Below are positions 13,201-26,104 of a stretch of DNA of 64,000 nucleotides, piece after piece. A program made the position numbers and the translations under genes. The stretch covers positions 74,158,894-74,222,893 of the forward strand of contig OY992537.1 in the NCBI GenBank assembly GCA_963921195.1, read 5' to 3'. Origin of the DNA: Pegoplata infirma. Lineage: Eukaryota; Arthropoda; Insecta; Diptera; Anthomyiidae. The notes below the pieces were generated by a model, which made no database searches, was not told where the DNA came from, and saw only the letters and a list, made by a program, of their open reading frames with translations. How positions within the stretch are numbered: the stretch's first letter is position 1; each line of letters starts with the position of its first letter.

Positions 13201-16200
13201 TCTTTCCAGTCAGCTACGATTTGGAAAAGTTTAAACTAAATGTCCACAAACACTACTTCCTCCTTACACATCCTAATAATCTATTTTCCTAATACCAATA
13301 CAATGCACTGCATTAGTAAGGGGCATCCCCGAGTGTTGGCTCAAAGTAAAAAAAAAAAACAAGTTTCTCATTCCGTTTGTAACTCATCGAAATGTCGGTC
13401 TGGGACCCCATAAATCATGTGGGGCATTCCATGCCAAATCAGACACTTTGAAAAATGTTTTGCTTAGATTTCCTCAATTTTTGTACAGTTTTTAGTACCC
13501 TTCGAAACCTCCTTCACAATAATACACATAAATATCTCCCTTAACGTTGATTTTATTATGATTCCATGATCAGTTCAAACAAAAAATTCTACAGACCTAA
13601 TAAAAATTGTAAAATAGACCTGATGAACCCATACCTTGCATGACTGCCAATACTTTTTTAGCTCTCAATACCCACTCCCATGTTAAGAAATTAATTCCAT
13701 CTCCAAATCCCCGATTCTCTATGTGAGCATAAGAATGCATGTTTTATGTGTTAGCATGAGAGCATGTTAAGTGTTATTCCCTTAAATGTACATCCACAAT
13801 GAGATGCATGCCTTTTATTAGGGTTAAATCGCCACATACAAGAAAAATAAATATTTTACAGAAAAAAAGATTTGAAAAAAGTCAGTGAGAACCCGACGTT
13901 ATCAAATAATATATGTTAGACCATAAAATTTATATATTTTATAAATATTTACAACATTAAAATAATCATGAAATCATAATTTTCTTTTCTTTTTTTATTA
14001 AAAAAAAAAAAATATTTTATAAACCATGACCACTGCCCTTCTTCTGTTCCCCTAATATTCTAACTGCTCTTTCTGAAATTATTATTTCCTAATACTTTCA
14101 AATCTTTATGCCAAAAAGTAGTTTATATCATCAGAAATCCATTACAAATAATAAAGACCCATCTAAAGTAGAGTCTTACGAAAAACATCATTTTAATTCA
14201 GAAAATGATAATGAACAAATCATTTTTAATATTGGCAAATTAAAAACTCTTAATCATAATGCACTATCTAAACAACAACAATTACTGCAATTGATTAATT
14301 CAAATCCACCACCACCACCACTGCCACCATTATTATTACCACAACCATCATCACTTAAAGAACAACCACTACAATTTCAAATTCAACATCTAAACCCACA
14401 ACAACAACAACAGTTTCTACCTTTAATTAAGGTCAATAAAACTGAAAAGTTTTTACTAACTCTATTAACGGATAATGTGGATTTCTCCAACAGATCCAAA
14501 CAAACGCATGCCAATAAGAAATTACAACAACAAGAACAACTACTCCAACCAGAACCAAAGTCACAACAACCACAAAAACATTTTAGACAAGAACCCATTA
14601 CATCAACAACACAATCCCATACAACAACCACCACCACATCATCAACAACAACATCTTCCCCAATTTCCAAGACCATTCATAAATCCAAAAATCCTTTCCA
14701 AAATCCCTTAACGGTCACACCAGAATCAGATAATCCCATTGTTAGAGTGGTTGCACAAACACAGTCTCAATCAAGGCACGAACAAGTTCATGAACCATTA
14801 CGATCCGAAAAAGCTACAAGCCTACAAAGTTTGGAAGACATTGAAACGGTATATGATGAAAGTCAAAATGTTCATGTACAAAGTGCTGAACCACCAAAAT
14901 CTCGAGGTTCGGCTACCCAATACATATCAGCTTCTAATGATCGTGGAGTTTATGTACCCGAAACATATTCGGCTACCAGTCCTAGAGGTAATTTAGTACG
15001 TTCACAAACCGATAAATCTAATCAGGAATTTAAATCAAAAAGTTATGAGATATATGGTGGTCTCAAGAACAATGAATTTGTAGAGGATCAAAAATTGAAA
15101 AACTCTAAAGATTTGGCAGTTAAAAAACAAATTAAAAATTATGTTATATCAGATATAGCACCACAAAGTTTTAAACCAGCTCCCACAGAGAAAAATCGAG
15201 GTGTAAGTGAAGAATCTTTGGAGGATATAGAAGTATTAAATGGTGCTAGTTCAACCACTACCCTAAGATATCCGGGCACTTTTAAAAGTTCTACAGAAGC
15301 TAAACCATTTGAATATAGTTTACAAACGAATACAAATGGATTTACCTTAAGAGCTCAACATTTAGGATTAGCTGAGGAAAATTCTAAACCATTATATGAA
15401 CGTCGTCCAGCCATACAATATTTTACATCTTCGGCGCCAACTACAGCAAAGGCAACTACTACTAGTTCTACTACAAGCAAAACTACTGAAGCTCCTACCA
15501 CACCGTCTACTACAACTACAGAAAGATCTAGTTTTAGACCACATACAGAAATAGTATATGTTGAATCGTACTATGATGAAGATATACAACCTACAACGTA
15601 TGCTCCACCCTTAAGAACCTGGCGTAATGGTAGACCTACAATACAAACTACATCAACCACTACTAGACCACAAAATTTGTATGATTACAACAATAGAATA
15701 CCAACAGAATCTAATAAACTACAATCGTTAGCTAAAGAATATTTACCCAGATCAACAACTTCAAGTACCACTACAACGACGACGACTACAACAACCACCA
15801 CTACCACTCCAAGATCTACTACTAGCACTACTACAACTACACCCAGAACAACTATCCCTACAACAACTACACCACGTAGCACCACTACCACATTAGCTAC
15901 CACCGAGAGACCAGTGCAGACATTTACCGCTAGAGCTTCTATATTTAAAGATAATCTACAAAAAACCACTATAGCCTCCAATCAACGTTTTGTATCTCCC
16001 TATAAAAGTTTGGAAACTTTACTACAAAAAGAAGAAAGATCTTCCTTTTCCTCTAGCAGATCAACAGTAAAACCTAAAAATGTTCCCTTCACCTCAACGG
16101 CTCATCCATTTTTACAAACTACCACTAAACCCTTAAGAAGTTACTTTTTAATAACCTCACCACCAAAAAATCTCAATGAAACTTTATATGCTACCATGGC

Positions 16201-19200
16201 CTCTAATAATCGAAATTTCAGCATAAGTGATGCTGTTATAGGAGCGATAAAAACTAACAATAAACCCATACAAAGCACAACGATCAGTACTACGACTAGC
16301 ACTACAGAATTACCTACTAGTGCTCCAGAAACTACAACACCCACTACAATGTCTACTATTATAAATACCTCTCCTTTAAGAATTAGTTTTCATAATCGTA
16401 ATGAAGCTTCGGAAAAACCTAGACCACGAGGCAGGTCACGTTTTACAGCTGCCACGTCATCCTCAAATCTATTGGATAATGATGAACCTACTACGTATAG
16501 TCCTAAAAATCGATTTAAACATTTGGATCTAGAAATAGCTACAACTGCTCCGGCTGCTTCTCCTCTGCAAGGAAGAAGAAAAATACAAAGATCACGTATA
16601 GCCGCCTTACAAAGTCAAAGAAATACCCCAATACAGGCCCCAAAGACCAGAGAAAAATATCAAACCTTTAAACAGGAACTTAAAAAACATTATGAAAATG
16701 AAGCCATAGAACAAAATCCAAGAGCAGAAGCTTTAATAGCGACCGGACCTCTAGACAATAATCAAGATAATAGTATAGAAAGTACAAAATCCATAGAAAC
16801 TACAAAGCCAGAACAACTTTTAGCCGCAACAGAAAGACCATTGAAATATTACTATTCCAATAAATATCGCCAGCAAACCGGAGAACGTACTTTAGCGGAA
16901 AGTCTACAAAATGCTGGTTATATAACATCCTCAACAAAACCGGGAAATTCCAAATTTAAATCATCCTCCGTATTGGAACAATTACAATTGTTTTTGGCTG
17001 GCACTGATAGTGATGAAAATGAATCGGCTTCACCACAATTTGTACAGGATTTTTCTGAACCCGAAATTAAAGCAGCAGTACAAGAAATTAAAAATCTTTA
17101 TGCCTCGACAGCAGGACAAAGACCTAATACATGGACGACCACTACAACGACTACTTTAAGACCGACTACTACAGCTAAACCACCCACTACAGCTTACACT
17201 ACGACTACTAGCACTACACAAACTAATTTGAATTCTAAACACTATTCGAGCACTTATTCAACACCAGCACCAACACCTTCCCAAACCTCTAGCGGTAAAA
17301 CACTGAATTATACAACACAAGCTCAAATTAGTTTCACTTCACCTACTACAACAACCACTATCAGCACCACCACAACAACAACCACGCCTAAATACTTTCC
17401 CAAATTTCCATCCTCCACCTATAGTTACTTAACTTCCTCGTCTTCCCCCTCAACAACAACATCAACTACATCAACTACTACATCTACAACACCACAACCT
17501 GCTTATGCCTACAAATCATCCAGTGGGGGAGTAGCAGCCCAATCATCACCATTATCATCTACAAGTTCGGGTAATTTACCACCAGGTCGTGTTTCCAGAG
17601 TAAACAATGCTCTTAAATCGTCGATAGCGGCAGCTGCTACTGCCTCCCCCTCCTCTTCTTCCTTTAGTGTCAATGGCAATAATGCTGGTCATAGTTCTTC
17701 GTCAGCTTCCAATTCGGCGGCAGCGGGAAGATCTAATAATAAATTCTCCTTGGGTTCTACGGTTAAATGTTCTGATACTACGTCCAATGCTAAATGCAAT
17801 GAAATTCCTACGAGGTATTAATAATGAAAAAACAAACAAAAAAATCCCTTGATCTAAAAATTAAAATATTTTCACTGGCTTTCAAAAAAAATGTTTACGG
17901 CCTGCGGTCAATAATGAGTGCTACACAGAAAAAAAAATTATTGTAGGATCATTTTCAATTAAATCATTGTTGTTTTACCAAACAATTTAATTGTATTGAC
18001 AAATAAAATAATTGATATTTTCTTTCAACAACATAATTTGTCAATACAATTAAATTATTTATAAATGCAACAAGGATTTAATTGAAACCGAGCCAGCAAT
18101 ACAATTTTGTCTGTGAAGAGAAAAATGTATCAGTTTGAAATTGGGGGTGAGAAAATGGAAAAATTTTGATTTTTATCGAAATAGTAGTAAAAAAACTGGA
18201 ATCAATTTTCTATTGAAAAGTTATGTTATCGATAACAAAAAAAAAAAAATACTTATATCGATAGTAGTAAATTTTCTATACAGTTAATTTTTTAGAGAGA
18301 CTTTATGTTATCGTAAATTTTAACAGTTAATTTTCTACAGACAATTTTGTGTTATCGATAACAGTAAATTTTCTATAGAAAATTTTGTACTAATGATAAC
18401 AAAACATTTCTATAGAAAATTTTGTGTTATAGATAACAGTCAATTTTCTATCGAAAACTTTGTACTACCGATAACAAAAAATGTCTATAAAAAATTTCGC
18501 GTTGTCGATAACAGTAAATTTTCTAAAGAACATTTACTGGTATCGATAACACAAAATTTTCTATAGAGAATTTACTTTTATCGATAACACATAACTATTT
18601 ATTTAAAATTTACTGTTATCAATAACAAAAAAAAATCTAATGAATATTTACTGTTAGCGATAACACAAAATTTTTTATAGAAAGTTTTCTGTTATCGATA
18701 ACACAAAATTTTCTATTGAATATATACTGTTATCGAAAACACAAAATTTTCTATAGAAAATTTACTGTTATTGATAACTAAAAATGTTCTATTGAAAATT
18801 TACTGATATCGAAAATAAAAAAAATACTATCGAAAATTCACTGTTATCGATAACAAAAAAATTTGTTGTTAAAAATTTACTGTGATAAATAACACAAAAT
18901 TTTCTATACAAAATTTACTGTTATCGATGACGCTAAATTTTTTATAGAAATTTTACTGTTATCTATAGCACAAAATTTTCTATAGAAAATTTACTGTTAT
19001 CGATAACACACAATTTTCTGTGGAAACTTTTCGGTACGACTAAATTTTCTATAAAAAATTTACTGTTATCGGTAATACAAAATTCTCAATAGAAATTTTA
19101 CTCTTATCTATAACACAAATATCACAAAATTTTCTAAAGATAGTTTACTGTTATCGAAAACAGAAAACTTTCTACAGAAAATTTAATGTTACCGTTAACT

Positions 19201-22200
19201 CAAAATTTTCTATAAAAAATTTATTTTCAATAGAAAACTTACAGTTATCGATAACACAAAATTTTTCATAGAATATTTATTTTCAATAGAAAATTTACTG
19301 CTATCGATAAGACAAAATTTTCTATAGAAAATTTACTGTTATCGCAAACAGTTAATTATTAATAGCACATTTTTTTTTATCGTTATCACGAAATTTTTTA
19401 ATAAAAAATTTATTATTATCAATAACAAAAAATTTTCTATAGAAAATTTACTGTTATCAATAAAACAAATTTTCTATAAAAAAATTACCGTTATCGATAA
19501 CACAAAATTTTCTATAGAAAAGTTTGTGTTATAGATAAGAGTAAATTTTCTACAGAGATATAGATTACCGATAACAGCAAATTTTTTATCGAAAATTTTG
19601 GTTTACCGAAAAGTTTATCGATAACAGTAAATTTTCTATAGAAAATAACACAACATTTTCTATAGAAAATTTTCTGTTATCGATGACACAAAAATTTTCT
19701 ATAGAAAATTTACTGTTATCGATAACACAAAATTTTCTGTGTTATCGATAACTGTAAATATTCTATAAAAAATTTCCGTCATCGATAACTGTTAGTGTTC
19801 TATAGAAAATAAATTTCGATAACAGTAAATTTTCTATAAAAAATTTTGTGTTATCGATAACAGTAAATTGTCTATAAAAAATTTTGTGTTATCGATAACA
19901 GTAAATTTTCTATAGAAAATTATGTGTTAACGATAAGAGTAAATTTTCTATAGAAAATTTTGTGTTATCGATAACAGTAAATTTTCTATAGAAAATTTTG
20001 TGTTATCGATAACAGTAAATTTTCTATAGAAAATTTTGTGTTATCGATAACAGTAAATTTTCTATAGAAAATTTTGTGTTATCGATAACAGTAAATTTTC
20101 TATAGAAATTTTTTGTTACCGATAACAGTAAATTTTCTATAGAACATTTTTTGTTATCGATAACAGTAAGTTTTCTATAGAAAATTTTTTGTTACGATAA
20201 CAGTAAGTTTTCTAAAGAAAATTTTGTGTTATCGATAACAGTAAATTTTTTATATAAAATTTTGTGTTATCGATAACAGCAAATTTTCTACAGAAAATTT
20301 TGTGTCATGGAATACAGTATCGATGTGTTATCGATAACAGTAAATTTTCTATAGAAATTTTTTGTTATCGATAACAGTAAATTTTCTATAGAACATTTTT
20401 TGTTATCGATAACAGTAAGTTTTCTATAGAAAATTTTGTGTTATCGATAACAGTAAATTTTCTATAGAAACTTTTGTGTTATCGATAACAGTAAATTTTC
20501 TATAGAAATTTTTTGTTATCGATAACAGTAAATTTTCTATAGAACATTTTTTGTTATCGATAACAGTAAGTTTTCTATAGAAAATTTTTTGTTATCGATA
20601 ACAGTAAGTTTTCTATAGAAAATTTTGTGTTATCGATAACAGTAAATTTTTTATAGAAAATTTTGTGTTATAGATAACAGCAAATTTTCTATAGAAAATT
20701 TTGTGTCATCGATTACAGTAAATTTTCTATAGAAAATTTTGTGTCATCGATAACAGTAAATTTTCTATAGAAAATTTTGTGTCATCGATAACAGTAAATT
20801 TTCTATAGAAAATTTTGTGTTATCGATAACAGTAAATTTTCTATAGAAAATTTTGTGATATCGATAACAGTAAATTTTCTATCGATAACAGTAAATTGAA
20901 TTTCTAAAGAAAATTTTGTGTTATCGATAACAGTAAATTTCTAAAGAAAATTTTGTGTTATCGATAACAGTAAATTTTCTATAGAAAATTTTGTGTTATC
21001 GATAACAGTAAATTTTCTATAGAAAATTTTGTGTTATCGATAACAGTAAATTTTCTATAGAAAATTTTGTGTTATCGATAACAGTAAATTTTCTATAGAA
21101 AATTTTGTGTTATCGATAACAGTAAATTTTCTATAGAAAATTTGTGTTATCGATAATAGTAAATTTTCTATAAAAAATTTTGTGTTATCGATAACAGTAA
21201 ATTTTCTATCGAAAATTTTGTGTTATCGATAACAGTAAATTTTCTATAGAAAATTTTGTGTTATCGATAACAGTAAATTTTCTATAGAAAATTTTGTGTT
21301 ATCGATAACAGTAAATTTTTTATAGAAAGTTTTGTGTAATCAATAACAGTAAATTTTCTTTAGAAAACTTTGTGTTATCGATAACAGTGTTATCGATAAC
21401 AGTAAATTTTCTATAGAAGATTTTGTGTTACTGATAACACAAAATTTTTAATAAAAAAATAATGTGTTGTCGATAGCAATATGAGTTGTGTTATCGATAA
21501 CAGTAAATTTTCACTGAAACAATTTTCTGTTGCAGAAAGTGTTCAATAAAAAATTGTTTGTTATCGATGACAGTTAATTTTCGATCGAAAATTTTTTGTT
21601 ATCGATAACAGTAAATTTTTAATAGAAAATTTCATGCTATCGATAACAGTAAATTGTCAATCGAATATTTTGTACTGTCGATCACAATAAATTTTCTATA
21701 AAAAATTTTTTGCTATAGGTAACAATTAATTTGCGATAAAAATATTGTGCTATCGATAACAACAAATTTTCTATAGAAAATTTTGTGCTATCGATAACAA
21801 CAAATTTTCTATAGAAAATGTTGTGTTGTCGATAACAGCAAATTTTCTATAGACCATTTTATGTTATCAATAACAGTACATTTTGTACAGAAAATTATGT
21901 GTTATCGATAACAGTAAATTTTCTATAGATTTTCTATATCGATAACAGTAAATTTTCTATAGAAAATTACTGTTGTCAATAACAGTAAATATTCTATTAT
22001 AAATGTAATGTTACCGATTACAGTAAATTTTTTATAGAAAAAATTATGTTATCGATAACAGTAAATTTGCTATAGAAAATTTTATGTTATCGATAAGATT
22101 AAATTATCTATAGAACAGGAAATTTTCTATAGAAAAGGTTTTGTGTTATCGGTAACAATGAATTTTCTATGAAAAGTTTTGTATTTTCGATAACAAGAAA

Positions 22201-25200
22201 TATTCTTTAGAAAGTTTTGTGTTATCGATAACAAAAAATTATCTATTAAAAATTTAGTGTTATCGATAACACAAAATTTTCTAAGGAAAATTTACTGTTA
22301 TTGATTACACAAAATTTTCTATAGAAAATTTACTGTTATCGATAACACAAAAATTTTCCATAGAAAATTTACTGTTATCGATAACACAAAATTTTCGATA
22401 AAAAATTTACTGTTATCAATAACACAAAATTTTCTATAGAAAATTTACTGTTATCGATAACACAAAATTTTCTATAGAAAATTTACTGTTATCTATAACA
22501 CAAAATTGTCTACTAAAAAAAATTTACTGTTATCGATAACACAAAATTTGTTAGTGAAAATTTACTGTTATCGATAGCATAATATTTTCTATAGAAAATT
22601 TACTCTTATCGATAACACAAAATTTTTAATTGTTTGCTACAATAATTAAATTTTTTCTAACAACAATTTTTAAACTTTTATCTTTCTCTCAAGTACTCAT
22701 TTGCGACCTGGCCTTTAATTGCACTCTTTTCTAATTTTTTTTTTTCACTTCAAAGAAAAGCCAAAAACAACTTTTACTAAAAATTAATTTTTATAGCAAA
22801 ATAAAAATTTACAAAAAAATTTCTTTAATTAACTCAACAATTTCTAAATTTCCTTAATTAAAGTTTCAATAAAAAAATCTTAGTAATTTTGAGTAATTTA
22901 TTTTTTACGTTGTACGCTACATAATTTTTTAGAGAATTTTTTTCACCAAAATTTACAGAAAAAATCTTTTTTTTTTTTGTTGACAAAAAATCAGGTGGTG
23001 GTCAATTTTTGTTAAATTTATTATACTTTGTTTTTAGAGTTGAACTTTTGTTAATTTTTTTTCGCTAATTTTTATCTGGTTTCATATTAATAGAAATTCC
23101 GCACATATTTTATTCTATTTAGCAAAATTAAATAAAATATTTTAATGAAATGTGAGAACCGAAAAAAGGTCTTTTTAGTAAAATGCACTTTAATTAGCTT
23201 TTGTTGTTTTATATTATTGAATTTGCACCTTTAGTTATTCACAAAAAAAAATTGGTTTTAAATACATACAATTAATTATTTTATAATTTTTTCTAGATAA
23301 CTGGAATAGGTTTCTATTCAAAGTGTGTTGTTTTAAAACCTAATACGAAAATTAAAAAAAACGAACATTCATATTTAACATACATTTATCGAAGAAATAA
23401 TTTATTTTCATCGTTATTAAACATTATCGATAAACACCGGCAGAAAATAGGTTAAATATCCCCACCTTGGAAAAGATTGACGTCGCATTAAACAACTGTG
23501 TTCATTTCATACTCTTTTAAAATACTTGAAGTGCCTCATCGTTTTTAATCGGAAATGTTGTGTTAAAAGGAGGCTAATTCGCCGGGTTCCACTACCCGGA
23601 ATGCTCCTCATCCAGACTTTCTGGAAGTGGTATTGTTAACTTCTTTAAGATCGTTCTATGGCCACAATCGCTGCTCTTCATAGTGGTAAAGTGGCGTTCA
23701 AAAAGGCTCATAGAGGGTATACAGTCCACATTTTGCGGTATTGTTATATTCTTTAAGATCTCGCTATGGCCACTATCGCTGCTCTTCCATTGCAGTGTGC
23801 TATTCAGTCGAGTTGCCGACGTAGCCTTATACTGCCTACCCAATATGCCCAATATTGATACACATCGATGCTATTCCCTGTACCTTCGTGACAAAAAAAC
23901 ACGCTAAAGCAGTCCACCAGGCGATGATTCAATACAGCAGAATTGAACGCACCACTGCTGTTTAAAGCAAATGAACTGAACGACTTTGAGACTAAAGCAC
24001 CATCGTTTTTTAATGGCCCTTTTACAGGAATATAAAGCAATCGTTGCTTTTCTTAACCGTTCCTCAATATTACGCCTGAAATTCTACTTCCTATCCAAAA
24101 ATACTTCAAGATATTTGGCTCTATATGTGAAGGCGATTTCAGTGCCGTTCACAGAAATTATCAAAAGCAGGAATTTTGTTTTTACTTGTATACAAGACAA
24201 GCTGTTTTTTCTGGGATTAACTCCCAGAGAGATTTTTCAGAGAACCCTGAAGAATGTGCCTTTATGTTGGCAGGTGCTTTCCCTTTACCGCTATTGCGAC
24301 ATCGTCAGCATATGCGACAACATGACAACCACATGCTTCTAGAGAGAGCAGCATTGAATTCTGTGACAGGTTCCAACAAAAAATTATTGGATAAAAAATT
24401 TCAATTAAATCTATTGATCAATAAAATTTAAATGAGTCAATTATAGTTTTGATCAACATTTTTGTTATTTTCTTTAACTATCAAATTACAAATTTTCAGC
24501 ATACCAGATTTTTTTTCGCTTCAATTTATTTGAATACATTAATTTACAAATATACTTTATATTTGGGTTTTACTTTCTTTTTATTGTCGGCAACATATTG
24601 GAAAGCAAAAAATATGAATTTCTTCATAATTTTGTCATGAACTTAAAATTCATTTGTTAAATCAATCATTATTTTATTTGACTTTAAATAAAAAATTGAT
24701 CAAATTTTTGATTAAAATCGAAAAAGTGATTGATTGAAAAAAAAATCAATTAATCACCTACAATTTGATGATTGATATAACAATTTTCTTAATCGGAGGA
24801 GTTTCAATTAAAAACTTAATTGAACCCACGTTTTTGTTGATTGAAATTCATTTTCAATTATTTGTGTGAAAGAAGTGGAATAATAACACCTACCTGTAGT
24901 GGGCCTTTATTGAAAAATCGAGGTATGATAGACGCTCCCACCTTAGACGTTATACGTATATTGGGGTATACTCACTTTGTCATTCCATGTGTAACGCATC
25001 AAAATATCGGTCTAGGACCCCATAAAGTATATGTATTTATGATCAGTGATCGATTCTAAGACATTCTAGAGGTGTCCGTCCGTCTGTCCGTCCGTCTGTC
25101 CGTCCGGCTGTCCGTCCGTCTGTCCGTCTGTCCGTCCGTCTGTCCGTCAGTCTGTAGTTAACACAATGCAGTCTAAAACAAAAGAGCTAGACTCCCGACA

Positions 25201-26062
25201 TTTGGCAGGTTAAGTTCGTAAATGAGCAAAATCTGACCAGGGGAAAAAAGTTCCCCCTTGAAGAATTTTTTCATGATTTTTTGTGTTTTTGTTTAACAAA
25301 TGCAACATTTTTATGCCACAAGAAGTTAAAAGTCCTGCACTTGGACCCAGAGAATTAGAAAATGTCGTTTTTTTAGGTCCGCCCCCCTTTTATGGGCGTG
25401 GAATTTTTTTTTTTTTTTTTTTAAATAATGATAAACTTGTATTTCTTTAGTGCAAAAAGCATAAGAATGAATTTTTAAACACATATCGCTCATTTACTTG
25501 TATAGTGTCATAACTCAAAATGTTTCATTTTGCAGAAATCGCGTTTAAAGTTTACAATTGAAACTGGTTGTTCATTATCAAAGGCCGGTACATAGAAAAT
25601 GTAATAATTACGTATTCTCTTCTCAAATGATGAGTTTTAAAGATATAAATATGAATTTTTGACACAATATAAAGCACGATATAACAAAAAATGCTGCATT
25701 ATTAACTCAAAAATCACATTTTTTGAGTTATGACACTATACAAGTAAATGAGCGATATAATAGACGAAATTTACCCCTCCCCAATAACCACTACCGAGCC
25801 CCCCCCCCCCCCCAAAAAAAAGAAAACGCCACTGCAATTTTTTTTTTGTTTTGGAGGGTATAAAAGATTCGGCACAGCCGAATTTAACACTCTAACTTGT
25901 TATACCCTCCACTTAGTGATAGAGGGTATATATAAGTTTGTCATTCCGTTTGTAACTCATCGAATTATCGGTCTGGGACCCCATAAAGTATATATATTCA
26001 TGATGCCCGATCGATTTTAAGACATTCTAGCGATGTCCGTCTGTCCGTCTGTCCGTCTGTCC

Positions 26063-26104
<42 letters not shown>

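Noticed and set aside
13860..13920. A good-looking TTTTACAG acceptor followed by an open stretch (KKDLKKVSENPTLSNNIC)
   Set aside because: In the incoming phase it stops after 18 codons and does not reach the giant exon frame; at most a minor alternative end.
14131..14140. Acceptor TATATCATCAG at 14134 for the giant exon
   Set aside because: Better-looking site, but it puts the exon in the wrong frame and meets a stop within about 12 codons.
18140..22628. CRISPR array
   Set aside because: Repeats are contiguous with 2-nt joins and no variable spacers; eukaryotic context.
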